DNA of 64,000 bases. Origin: Larkinella arboricola (lineage in GTDB: Bacteria; Bacteroidota; Bacteroidia; Cytophagales; Spirosomataceae). The stretch spans positions 918,272-982,271 of the forward strand of contig NZ_QLMC01000002.1 of the NCBI RefSeq assembly GCF_003259745.1. Direction: 5' to 3'. A program made the position numbers and the translations under genes. This document shows, piece by piece, positions 49,320 through 58,342 of this stretch (positions are counted from its first letter, which is position 1; each line of letters opens with the position of its first letter). Under the pieces are notes generated by a model. The model saw nothing but the letters and a program-made list of their open reading frames with translations. It was not told the DNA's origin and searched no databases.

Positions 49320-49385
49320 CATGAATCTGGTTTACTCAACGTTATGCGAGAGCCCTGGCTCCCCGGCCAGGCTCTCTTTTAAAGT
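49320..49385 (+). ncRNA. Candidate small RNA 2
   Basis: TAGCATTTG (49307-49315) is a -7-like element with one extra base. It is followed by about 30 nt and a strong hairpin GAGAGCCCTGGC/GCCAGGCTCTC (49348-49376, one bulge) with a TTTTAAAG tail. No ORF occupies the unit. It lies about 110 nt after candidate 1. The promoter is weaker, so confidence is lower. Confidence 0.35.
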
Positions 49386-49479
49386 TTGTTTTGCTGCTTA
49401 TCGCTCTTTCTGCCTGCTGGCACCACCGTACTTGTAGAGCGATATGGACGGGTTAGTCCGTTAACTGAAAAAGAACATC

Positions 49480-49743
49480 ATGTTTGAATCGATTCGATCC
49501 TACCTCCGGCTGAGTCGGCTGGCCAAAGCCCTGTACGAAACACAACAGCGTCAATACAACAGCCATATCGAGGCCTTACGCGAATGCAATCGGTTATACC
49601 GGGTGCTGGGAAGAAACTATTCCATTGTCAAACACCAGCAGCAAGAACTTTTTTGGGTGGTGTGTACCCGGTCGGCCAAAGCACTGGCGCTGGAAGGACA
49701 TACCATCGTGTCGGCGGTGCCCCGGAAGAAGTCGTTGAGCTAA
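49480..49743 (+). CDS. Small hypothetical protein
   Basis: This 87-aa ORF starts at an ATG preceded by GAAAAAGAACATC. The sequence is basic and helical (YLRLSRLAKALYETQQRQYN, HIEALRECNRLYRVLGRNYS) without a signal peptide or membrane helix. I recognise no family. The ORF is isolated in a gene-poor stretch. Codon usage looks normal, but the evidence is limited to an open frame of modest length. Confidence 0.4.
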   Translation: MFESIRSYLRLSRLAKALYETQQRQYNSHIEALRECNRLYRVLGRNYSIVKHQQQELFWVVCTRSAKALALEGHTIVSAVPRKKSLS

Positions 49744-50089
49744 TGGCCTGGGTGAGCATCCGTTTTTTTCACCGGTCGAGTGATTTTCAAAAAACGGCTT
49801 CGTCATCCATAGAACTGACGCCCTGGCTGTCAGCCAATCGGCTATCTGGTTTGCCCTCCCGGCAGAAACCACTTTTTTCTCATTGTAATTTTAAAGGAAT
49901 TACTAGTCAGAGTCCAAGAATGCATTGAATATTGATACCGCTTTTGTCTAAACCATACGGTCTGGCAACCAGCGTCTTTGCGATGAAACGCTATTTCCTA
50001 CTGCTTACTTAGGCCAAACGCTCACGGTCACCCTCCTACCTGAATTTATAAATTTTTCAACATTCGTTATATAGAGGGCAACGGTGGGG

Positions 50090-50120
50090 TTGGTACGTCA
50101 TGATTCTCGCACTAAATTTG
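50090..50120 (+). promoter_or_regulatory. Consensus Bacteroidota promoter
   Basis: TTG (50090-50092), 20 nt spacer, TAAATTTG (50113-50120): an exact match to the TTG-N20-TAnnTTTG pattern. The predicted start is near 50127, giving a leader of about 94 nt to the HTH gene at 50221. Confidence 0.65.
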
Positions 50121-50220
50121 CTACCTAACAGATTGTACAATAGAATATTAGACTACAATTACTCACTTTATAGTGGGTGCTTTTTCTCTGTATAAATTCT
50201 CTGTTCAACCTTTGTTTATT

Positions 50221-50637
50221 ATGAGAGCCATAAAGAATTTATCTCCCGAAGAGATCAAGCAACTTCGTTATTTTGCTTTTCAGCAAGGAAGCAGCGTCTT
50301 ACAAAAACGCTGTCAGTGTATTCTTTACAGCTATTACGGCCTGAGCGCGCGGGAACTAATGGACCTTTTTAATGTGGATCGTCGCAGCATTTACAACTGG
50401 ATGGATCGGTGGGAAGAAGGGAGAATTCAGGCGCTCAAAGATAAGCCGGGCCGGGGAGTAAAGCCCAAATTAAGCCTGGAATGCAAGGAGCAGGTGGAGC
50501 GCATTAAGCAGGCTTTTTCGTTGTATCCCAACAATATGCATCTGGCCCTGAAGTATGTAAACTCATCGCTTACCGTGCCCATCAGCCGTGATACCCTACG
50601 CCGGTTTGTCAAAAGGCTGCAAGCGGCAAGTGGATAA
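50221..50637 (+). pseudogene. IS630-type transposase N-terminal HTH domain, catalytic part missing
   Basis: This 138-aa product has the helix-turn-helix arrangement of IS630-family transposases: MRAIKNLSPEEIKQLRYFAF, QKRCQCILYSYYGLSARELM, FNVDRRSIYNWMDRWEEGRI (recognition helix), ALKDKPGRGVKPKLS and VPISRDTLRRFVKRLQ. It stops where the DDE domain should begin, and no DDE codons are found downstream. The ATG at 50221 is used; 16 upstream in-frame codons exist. It may be a decayed insertion sequence, the first ORF of a split element, or a domesticated DNA-binding protein. Confidence 0.65.
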
Positions 50638-50763
50638 AGTCTCAACTGGTTGAACGCACTCGGAACCGACGACGGATTCGTTGTCCGTTCTTTCCTGTTT
50701 CCTGCCGACAGAAACAGCAGGACGGCCTTTTCATTCGAAACAGGCGCTAGCTACAGTACGCCC

Positions 50764-50949
50764 TTATAAATCCGACGACACCGGATTGTTGTTCTCGTCC
50801 ACCTTATGGGCCGAAGAAAACATCAAAGCCCCCGCACAAAGGCCAAGCGCCACCATTGCACCGGCAATCTGCAAAAGACCACCCGTGGCCGTGGTAACCA
50901 AAGCAAAAAAGAAGGCCAGCACATTTAAAATAAGGCTCTGTTTTTTCAT
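50764..50949 (-). CDS. Small two-helix membrane protein
   Basis: This 61-aa protein (MKKQSLILNVLAFFFALVTT...) has two hydrophobic segments (about 6-23 and 27-46, GGLLQIAGAMVALGLCAGAL) and a polar C-terminus. The start at 50949 is chosen because the sequence upstream is not membrane-like. No family is recognised. It is isolated in a gene-poor region and is supported mainly by its coherent membrane topology. Confidence 0.5.
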   Translation of the reverse strand: MKKQSLILNVLAFFFALVTTATGGLLQIAGAMVALGLCAGALMFSSAHKVDENNNPVSSDL

Positions 50950-51370
50950 GGGTTGACGTAGGTTAAACAGTAATGCAGGCAATCCTATCGTTCTTCCACC
51001 AAACTCATTAAGAGAAAGACAGCAATCCGATATTTATAACGTGATTGTATTAACAGGAGTTTTTATTGAGCGTTTTTTATTGAGTAAACGGCTTAATATG
51101 AAAAATAGTTTATCAATTTTTTAATTAATATAGCCGGTTTACGGTGTTTTCTTTGGTATTATGTGGACAAATAAAAATTAATAAAGGCTTTTTTTTCAAT
51201 TATCAGACTAAAAACTGTTTTACCATCGGTTCCGGGAGTCGGGGATGCCGTGCAAAATCCGTTTTCGGGTTTCTTATTAACCGGGTTGCGGGTGCAAACT
51301 TCTTCTGGTATTATTGCAACGACGGCATAGCTGTCCCTATTGGTAGATCATTCTTTTGTCTGCTATTCGC
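50950..51370. other. AT-rich non-coding region
   Basis: These 421 nt hold no supported gene. The segment 51040-51200 is distinctly AT-rich (runs such as TTTTTTAATTAATATA), unlike the surrounding GC content of about 55%. It may be promoter sequence of flanking small ORFs or recently acquired DNA. Confidence 0.5.
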
Positions 51371-51625
51371 ATGTTACTACACTTCACCATCGACTCTCCT
51401 ACGGGCGAACGTTTCAACCACAGCTTCTATGCCGCTGACCTGGATTCGCACATCAACGCCTTGAATTTCTTTGTCGCGACGGGCTACCAACTCTGCTCTG
51501 CTACGCTGACGGATCAGGAAGGACAGCAAATGAGCCTGCCGCTGGACGCTTTTGATGGTATGCCCATCGACGGGGCCATTCGGGAGCTTCAGACGGAATA
51601 TGAACAGGTTTTAAATCCGTATTAA
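51371..51625 (+). CDS. Small hypothetical protein
   Basis: This 84-aa ORF starts at ATG 51371; an in-frame TTG 15 nt upstream is less likely. The protein is acidic and looks like a small alpha/beta domain (MLLHFTIDSPTGERFNHSFY, HINALNFFVATGYQLCSATL, LPLDAFDGMPIDGAIRELQ). I recognise no family. A bulged hairpin at 51662-51680 follows. Confidence 0.5.
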   Translation: MLLHFTIDSPTGERFNHSFYAADLDSHINALNFFVATGYQLCSATLTDQEGQQMSLPLDAFDGMPIDGAIRELQTEYEQVLNPY

Positions 51626-52276
51626 CGGAGCATCAGGACCTCAGTTGGCCGAGATAAAATACCCGAACCGAAAGGTCGGGCCAAAAACAAACAGCATAGC
51701 CCAGGGATATTGCTTCATGGGCGTGCTAAAAGGAACAAAATCAATACAGTGGTTCATGAGTACCAGGTGAAAAAGTTACGGTTGAGAAGCTATACACAAC
51801 TTTTGTGCCGTAACGAACAGATGTCTGAAGAATAATTCACCCGTTCATACACCGCCTTTCCCATCCGGCACCCATCATTGTTTCTATTTTCTCCAAGATA
51901 GTTACCAGGACGCTCGCTTTGGCTGTATAGCTAGAACCGGTTTGAAGGGTTCTACCACAGACGCTCTACGCCCTTCCTGAAATTGACTGCCGCAATGACA
52001 AACTCCACCCGCAAAGTGCACAGACGCTAAAATTTCAACTTGACCAAAGACTGATTTTAATGGTAACTTCGAGTCGTTTTTTGTTTATTTAGCATGAACC
52101 GCGTTTGCCAGTGGGCCAACGTTACGGTTCCTGAATGAATCGTATAGTAGCAACGGTAACCGTTTTATAAAGTCTTGCCAGTAGCTAGCCATCCTGATGG
52201 GCCGACACGCGTGCGGACTTGTCAAGTCCGGCCGGGAAAAGCAATCCTTTTGTGTATGAACTTTACGCAGTAACTT
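51626..52276. other. Long non-coding region with a promoter for the sensor fusion gene
   Basis: These 651 nt have no supported gene. A hairpin CCCGAACC/GGTCGGG lies at 51662-51680. TTG at 52040-52042 and TAACTTCG at 52064-52071 are 21 nt apart and fit a promoter with one mismatch in the -7 box. That would give the CheB-CheR fusion gene a leader of about 200 nt. Confidence 0.5.
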
Positions 52277-55200
52277 ATGGCCAAACGAAAATCGCTTCAG
52301 GAGACTCTCGATCAACCCGTTCCAGTCGTGGCCATTGGAGCATCCATGGGGGGACTCGAAGCTTTGTCGGTCCTATTGGCGGAATTAACGCCCACAACGG
52401 GTTTTGCTTTTGTGTATGTGCAGCACCCGGACCCGAATGCAAAACATAAGATTAGTGATATTCTCAATGAGGTAAGCCGGATTCCGGTGGTCGAAGCCGG
52501 GGATCTGGAACGGATCCTCCCAAACCATCTTTACGTTGTCCCGCCCGGTAAAGACATGGAAATTATCGACGGCCTGCTGACGCACTTCGCCCGGCAGCAA
52601 AGCACGGGCATCGAAGAGGAAGTGGCTCACATGCCGGTCGACAGGTTTTTTGTTTCGCTGGCCACCCGCCAGAAAGCTACCGGCATCGGCGTCATCCTAT
52701 CCGGGCTGGATGGCGACGGAACGCAGGGGCTAAAAGCCATTAAAGAAGCCGGGGGCATTACGATTGCGCAGGACCATACGGCCCTTTATCAGGGTATGCC
52801 CCGTTCGGCCATTGCCGAAGGCGTGGTGGATCTGGTGCTGCCCCCCCATCAGATCGCCAGCGAGCTGGAGCGACTCAGCCAGCAGCCGGATATTTTTCAG
52901 TCGACGGCTCAGGCCGAAGAGGGTGAGGAAAGCCTGCCCCCCGATGAAGAACTCAAACCCATCCTGACCTTTCTGCGGAAGGCTGTCGGCGTCGATTTCA
53001 GTCAGTATAAAGTAACCACCATCCGGCGCCGGATCATCCGGCGGATGTTACTCTACAAACTGGAAACCCTGAAAGATTATGCCCAGTACCTTCGGCAGCA
53101 ACCTCAGGAAGCCAACCTGCTGTATAGCGACCTGCTGATCAATGTAACCTCGTTTTTCCGCGATGCCGAAGTAATGGAGTACCTCAAGAAGGTCCTGTTC
53201 CCGCGCATGATCGCCGAAAACAACGAAGGTGAACCCCTGCGCATCTGGGTACCGGCCTGCTCGACGGGGCAGGAAGCTTATTCGCTGGCCATGCTGCTGA
53301 TGGAAGTCCTTGGCGAACGGGCCTCGTCGATGGTTATTCAGATTTTTGCTACGGATCTGAGCGAAAGCGCCATTGCCAAGGCCCGGCTGGGCAGCTACTC
53401 CCGCTCGGAAATTATGGACGTATCGCCCCGGCGGCTCCACCGTTTTTTTACCAAGCAGGACGACCAATACCGGATCAACAAATCCATCCGCGACCTCTGC
53501 GTCTTTGCGCCCCACAACATCTTCAAGGACCCTCCCTTTTCGCGGGTCGATCTGGTGAGTTGCCGGAATTTACTGATTTATCTCAACGGCAGTCTGCAAC
53601 GCCGGGCTCTGACCATGTTCCATTACGGACTCAATCCGCGGGGGTATTTGTTGCTGGGCAAGTCCGAAACCGTGGGTTCGTCGGCCTCCCTGTTTACACC
53701 CGTCGAAAAAGCCTATAAAATTTTTGCCCGTAAAAACGATGTGGCCCGGCGGGCTAGTTTTGAACTCCAGCCCCGCACCATCGAGGTCAGCCCGGCCCCG
53801 CCGGTATCCCGGCGGGTTTCGTCCGCCCGCCCGCCCGCTTTGCCCGTCAACGACCTCGAACAGCGGATTGATGCCCTGCTGCTTAACCAGTATGTACCGG
53901 CCAGTGTGGTCGTTAATCAGGATCTGGACATTCTGAGCTTTCGCGGATCAACGGCTTTGTACCTGGAGCATACCCAAGGCCGGGCCAGTCTGAACCTGCT
54001 CAAAATGGCCCGGCCTTCGCTGTCGTTCGAGTTGCGCAATGCCGTTCACAAGGTGCTCAAATCGGGGCAACCCGTCCGTAAAAACGGGCTGGAAATGAAA
54101 GCAGGCGGCACCACGCACTACGTTGCCATCGAAGCGGCTCCGCTCGAAAGCGACAGCGAAGACCGGTTGTTTCTGATTGTTTTTCAGGAAACCAGCGCAC
54201 CGGTGGCTCCCGAAACCGGCCCTGTAAAGGCGCGCAACCGCCGGATTAAAGAACTGGAAGAGGAACTGGCGAACGTCCGACGCGACATGCATTCGCTGAT
54301 CGAGGAACAGGAAGCGGGCAACGAAGAGTTGCAGTCGGCCAACGAAGAAATCGTCAGCAGCAACGAAGAATTGCAGAGCATTAATGAAGAACTGGAAACC
54401 AGTAAGGAAGAAATCGAATCGACCAATGAAGAACTGCTGACGATCAACCAGGAACTCCAGGTCCGAAACGAGCAGCTTTCGGAAGCCTACGAGTTTGCCG
54501 AAGCCATTTTTGCCACCCTGCGCGAAGCCACGCTTGTGCTGGACGCCGACCTGCGCGTGCGGAGTGCCAACTCGACCTTTTACGAAATGTTTGACGTTCG
54601 GCGGGAGGATGTTGAGGGCCGTCTGCTGTACGAGCTAAATGGCCGGCAGTGGGACAGCGCCCGGTTGCGCGAACGGCTGGCGGGTGTCATAACCCAGGAC
54701 ATTCAGATTCAGGGGTTTGAGTTTATGTACGTCTTACCAAACGGTCAGGAGAAAGTGCTGCTGCTCAACGCCCGGCGGGTGGTCCGTCAGCAGCGAAAGG
54801 AAGCCATTCTGATGGCCATTGAGGAAATTACCGAGCACCGCCGGGCCCAACGGCTGTCGCAGGAACGCGAAGCCTGGTTCCACGCCATCGTCGACAATTC
54901 ACCCGCCCTGACCTGGGTAGCCAGTGTCGACCGGCGGTATACCTACCTGAATCGGGCCTGGCTCAACTACACGGGCCGTACGCTGGAGGAGGAAGTAGGA
55001 CAGGGCTGGGCCCAGGGCATTCACCCCAACGACCGCGTGCAGTATCTGGCCACCTACCACGCCCGCTTTGCCGACCGCCAGCCGTTCACCACCGAATACC
55101 GTCTGCTGCGCAGCGATGGCGAATACCGCTGGATGCTTGAACAGGCCCAGCCCACGTTTTCGCCCGACGGGGTTTTCAACGGATACATCGGCACCTGCGC

Positions 55201-57187
55201 GGACGTTCATTTGCAAAAAGAACTGAATCAGGAACTGGATCGGCGGGTGCAGCAACGAACCTACGAGTTGGCCGAAGCCAATACCCTGCTCAATCAGACC
55301 GAGATGATTGCCCGCATCGGCAGTTACGAACGGGAACTTGCCAGCCCAACCATGCTGGCATCGGACGAACTGTACCGGCTGTTTGGGTATAAGCCCCATA
55401 GCGTAGAGCTTACCCTGAATTTTATTGACGCGCATACCCATCCGGATGACCTGGCTCCCACCCATGCGCACCTTGAACAGGCCATGCAGGACGGCCTGCC
55501 GTTTGAATACGTTCGCCGAATTTTCCGATCCGATGGGCAAATGCGTTATCTGTACGTCCGGGGCGAAATCATTCGGGACGGAAACGGCCAGCCTTTCAAA
55601 GTGGTGGGCTTCAAGCAGGATATTACGGATGTGATGCTGACCCAGGAAAAATTGCGTAAAAGCGGAGAAGAATTCCGTACCCTGGTTGAAAACACCCCGG
55701 ATATTATCACCCGCTGGAATAAAGAGTTAAAACTGCTCTTTGCCAACACGGCTTTTGAGGCCAAAACCGGCACTCCGCTTTCAGACCTGCTCGGCAAAAC
55801 CAATCAGGAAATGGGCCAGCCCGACTCCATTGCGGTCCCTTACATGGACAAGCTGAAACAGGTTTTCGCCACCGGCAAACCGCAGGAACATTATAACTCG
55901 TTTCCGACTCCCAACGGTTTAACGCTGTATTTTTCCCGCATGGTGCCCGAACCGGACAGCGATGGCACGGTGCAAAGCGTGCTGGCCATCGCCCGCGACA
56001 TTACCCAGCTTCAGGAACTGACGGAAAATTTACAAGCCATACTCGATAGCTCCCCCGCCTGGATCGCCTACCTTAAGGCCGTTTTCGAGAACGACAACCC
56101 CGATCAGGTAGTAGACTTCCGGCTGGCCGTCTGCAACCATAAATTCGCCGATTTGCAGCAAGCACCGGCCCAGGAACTGATTGGCCTGCCGGTGGAGCAG
56201 ATCGCCAGCCTGCTCTGGCGGGAGCAGACCCTGGAACGGCTCAAACAAATCCGGCTGACCGGCGAACCGTTTTACGAAGAGCATTCGCCCACCGGCGATT
56301 CGGAGGGGTGGACGGCTGTATCCGCTACCCGCTTCGACGGGGGCGTTGTGGTGACGGGCCTCGATATTACCGCCCTCAAACGAGCCGAAAGACAGCAGGA
56401 CCACTGGCTCGAAGAACTCCGGGCCTCCAACCAATCCCTGAACACGCTGGAAGAACTGCGCCAACATATTCGCCAGCGCGGGCAGTTCCTGCGGGAAACC
56501 TCCCACGATCTGCGCGGTAACTTCGGCGTGATTTCGGGCGCGGCTTCGCTGCTGACGATGGTTTCCTCGGAGGAAGAACGCGCCAAAATGTTCGAAATGC
56601 TGCAACGGAACATGCGCCAGGCCACCCGGATGCTGACCCAACTCCTGGATTACGCCCGGCTGGAATCCGGTCAGGAAACTGTCCAGCTTACCACTTTCGA
56701 CGTGGCTCAACTGATTCAAAACCAGAGCGAAACCGTAGAGCCGCTGGTAACCGAAAAAGGGCTCTGGTTCCGGACCGAAGGCACCACTCCGCTGTTGGTA
56801 GAAGGTGATTCTCTGAAAATTGAGCGCATTGTTCAGAATCTGGTACTCAATGCCATCAAGTACACCCGGCAGGGGGGCATAACGGTTCGCTGGCAGGGCG
56901 CTGATTCGGAAAATCAATGGACGTTGATGGTCGAGGATACCGGTCCGGGCATCCCTGAAGACGTGCTGGAATCGTTCCGGCGGCCTTCCGGTAGCCCTTC
57001 CGACGATTCTTCCCGGCCCGCTTCCAAAGCGGTTTCGGACAATACCGGAGAAGGCATTGGTCTGTCGATTGTCCGGCAGCTTTGTAATCTGCTGTCGGCT
57101 CAACTGGAGGTGGAAAGCGAATTGGGAACCGGGACGGTTTTCCGGATTACCTGGCCGCGCCGGTACAGCGCTGGCTCAGCCGATTGA
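52277..57187 (+). CDS. CheB-CheR-PAS-histidine kinase fusion protein
   Basis: This 1636-aa multidomain sensor has, in order: a CheB methylesterase domain (about 15-200; GASMGG with catalytic Ser23, VQHPDPN, SGLDGDGTQG), a CheR methyltransferase (about 230-490; SAM site VPACSTGQEAYSLAML, DLVSCRNLLIYL), a PAS-like segment, a long coiled coil (about 655-740, repeated NEELQS/NEEL units) and about four further PAS/PAC domains (about 750-1380). The kinase core has His1410 in RETSHDLRGNFG, N-box NLVLNAIKYT, G1 EDTGPGIPE and G2 GEGIGLSIV. No receiver or membrane segment is seen, so it is cytosolic. No chemoreceptor is nearby. Confidence 0.95.
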   Translation: MAKRKSLQETLDQPVPVVAIGASMGGLEALSVLLAELTPTTGFAFVYVQHPDPNAKHKISDILNEVSRIPVVEAGDLERILPNHLYVVPPGKDMEIIDGLLTHFARQQSTGIEEEVAHMPVDRFFVSLATRQKATGIGVILSGLDGDGTQGLKAIKEAGGITIAQDHTALYQGMPRSAIAEGVVDLVLPPHQIASELERLSQQPDIFQSTAQAEEGEESLPPDEELKPILTFLRKAVGVDFSQYKVTTIRRRIIRRMLLYKLETLKDYAQYLRQQPQEANLLYSDLLINVTSFFRDAEVMEYLKKVLFPRMIAENNEGEPLRIWVPACSTGQEAYSLAMLLMEVLGERASSMVIQIFATDLSESAIAKARLGSYSRSEIMDVSPRRLHRFFTKQDDQYRINKSIRDLCVFAPHNIFKDPPFSRVDLVSCRNLLIYLNGSLQRRALTMFHYGLNPRGYLLLGKSETVGSSASLFTPVEKAYKIFARKNDVARRASFELQPRTIEVSPAPPVSRRVSSARPPALPVNDLEQRIDALLLNQYVPASVVVNQDLDILSFRGSTALYLEHTQGRASLNLLKMARPSLSFELRNAVHKVLKSGQPVRKNGLEMKAGGTTHYVAIEAAPLESDSEDRLFLIVFQETSAPVAPETGPVKARNRRIKELEEELANVRRDMHSLIEEQEAGNEELQSANEEIVSSNEELQSINEELETSKEEIESTNEELLTINQELQVRNEQLSEAYEFAEAIFATLREATLVLDADLRVRSANSTFYEMFDVRREDVEGRLLYELNGRQWDSARLRERLAGVITQDIQIQGFEFMYVLPNGQEKVLLLNARRVVRQQRKEAILMAIEEITEHRRAQRLSQEREAWFHAIVDNSPALTWVASVDRRYTYLNRAWLNYTGRTLEEEVGQGWAQGIHPNDRVQYLATYHARFADRQPFTTEYRLLRSDGEYRWMLEQAQPTFSPDGVFNGYIGTCADVHLQKELNQELDRRVQQRTYELAEANTLLNQTEMIARIGSYERELASPTMLASDELYRLFGYKPHSVELTLNFIDAHTHPDDLAPTHAHLEQAMQDGLPFEYVRRIFRSDGQMRYLYVRGEIIRDGNGQPFKVVGFKQDITDVMLTQEKLRKSGEEFRTLVENTPDIITRWNKELKLLFANTAFEAKTGTPLSDLLGKTNQEMGQPDSIAVPYMDKLKQVFATGKPQEHYNSFPTPNGLTLYFSRMVPEPDSDGTVQSVLAIARDITQLQELTENLQAILDSSPAWIAYLKAVFENDNPDQVVDFRLAVCNHKFADLQQAPAQELIGLPVEQIASLLWREQTLERLKQIRLTGEPFYEEHSPTGDSEGWTAVSATRFDGGVVVTGLDITALKRAERQQDHWLEELRASNQSLNTLEELRQHIRQRGQFLRETSHDLRGNFGVISGAASLLTMVSSEEERAKMFEMLQRNMRQATRMLTQLLDYARLESGQETVQLTTFDVAQLIQNQSETVEPLVTEKGLWFRTEGTTPLLVEGDSLKIERIVQNLVLNAIKYTRQGGITVRWQGADSENQWTLMVEDTGPGIPEDVLESFRRPSGSPSDDSSRPASKAVSDNTGEGIGLSIVRQLCNLLSAQLEVESELGTGTVFRITWPRRYSAGSAD

Positions 57188-57238
57188 TTTGCCCTAAATT
57201 AAACATCACCGGCCGGGCAGAGTTATCATAAAAAAGCT

Positions 57239-58240
57239 ATGGCAAAACGGGATATTATTGTTATTGGCGCATCGGCGGGTGGCGTTTATGCGTTGAAAGA
57301 ACTCGTGGCCGGTTTACCAGCCGACTTCGGCGCGTCGATCTTTATTGTACAGCACGTGTCGCCCCACGCTCCCAGCCTGCTGCCCAAAATTCTGGAACAC
57401 GTAGGTTATCTGCCAGTCCACCATCCGGAAGACGGTGAACTGGTTCAGCCCGGACATATTTACGTGGCTCCGCCCGATCACCACTTATTGATTGAATACG
57501 ACCAGGTTATTGTCAAAAAAGGCCCGAAAGAAAACCGCTTCCGGCCTTCGATTGATGCGCTGTTCCGCTCGGCGGCTTACCGCTACGGCTCGCGTGTGAT
57601 CGGAGTCGTTCTGACGGGACTCCTGGATGACGGCACCTCGGGCTTGTGGACCGTGAAACGGTTGGGCGGGCTGGGAATCATTCAGTCTCCCGAAGATGCT
57701 CTGTACGCCAGTATGCCCCGCAGCGTGCTGGAGTACGTTGAAGTCGATCATATCGTCCCGATGTCCGAAATGGCTGAACTCCTGGTTGAGCTGACGCAAC
57801 AACCGGCACCCGAGCAACCCGTAATCGAAGAAGAAGAAGCCAGCCGACTGGAAGCCGAGATTAACATTGCGGCTCAAGACAATGCTTTCAATATGGGAAT
57901 CCTGGACATGGGCGCCCTGACGCCCCTCACCTGCCCGGAATGCAATGGCAGCCTGGTGAGCATTAAAGAAGGCAAGATTATCCGGTATCGTTGCCATACC
58001 GGCCATGCCTTCACGGCCAGTTCGCTTTTGGCGGAAGTAAGTAAAACCGTCGAAGAAAATCTGTGGAAGTCGGTAAAATCGCTGGAGGAAACCATCATCC
58101 TGCTCGAGCAATCGGGCAAAGTGCTGTCGGAAGGAAACAACGAGACGGCTCAGGAATACTTTGCGAAAGCCAAAGAAACCCGTAAACGGTCTGACGTTCT
58201 CCGGAATTTCATCTTTGAGCAGCACAAATTTGATAGCTGA
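57239..58240 (+). CDS. CheB-type methylesterase with C-terminal zinc-ribbon extension
   Basis: This 333-aa protein has the CheB catalytic domain (about 1-190): Ser12 in IGASAGGVYAL, His in VQHVSPHAP and Asp in LTGLLDDGTSG. It lacks the N-terminal receiver of enteric CheB. The C-terminal extension has CPEC and a C-x2-GH pattern in YRCHTGHAF (about 230-260), likely a zinc ribbon, then a helical tail. It lies 51 nt behind the CheB-CheR-kinase fusion gene and is probably co-transcribed. Without chemoreceptor genes, a non-chemotactic target is likely. Confidence 0.9.
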   Translation: MAKRDIIVIGASAGGVYALKELVAGLPADFGASIFIVQHVSPHAPSLLPKILEHVGYLPVHHPEDGELVQPGHIYVAPPDHHLLIEYDQVIVKKGPKENRFRPSIDALFRSAAYRYGSRVIGVVLTGLLDDGTSGLWTVKRLGGLGIIQSPEDALYASMPRSVLEYVEVDHIVPMSEMAELLVELTQQPAPEQPVIEEEEASRLEAEINIAAQDNAFNMGILDMGALTPLTCPECNGSLVSIKEGKIIRYRCHTGHAFTASSLLAEVSKTVEENLWKSVKSLEETIILLEQSGKVLSEGNNETAQEYFAKAKETRKRSDVLRNFIFEQHKFDS

Positions 58241-58342
58241 CGGTTTATCCTACATCCATTTGCAGCCGAACCGATTCAGCGCCTGACGGGCAAAAGGCGG
58301 TATTCTCTGGAAAAACTTTTTTAAAGCGCGGGCTTGTTTGAT

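Noticed and set aside
54290-54480. Repetitive DNA in the sensor fusion gene considered as a tandem repeat array
   Set aside because: It encodes a heptad coiled coil (NEELQS-type units) and is a normal part of CheB-CheR fusions.
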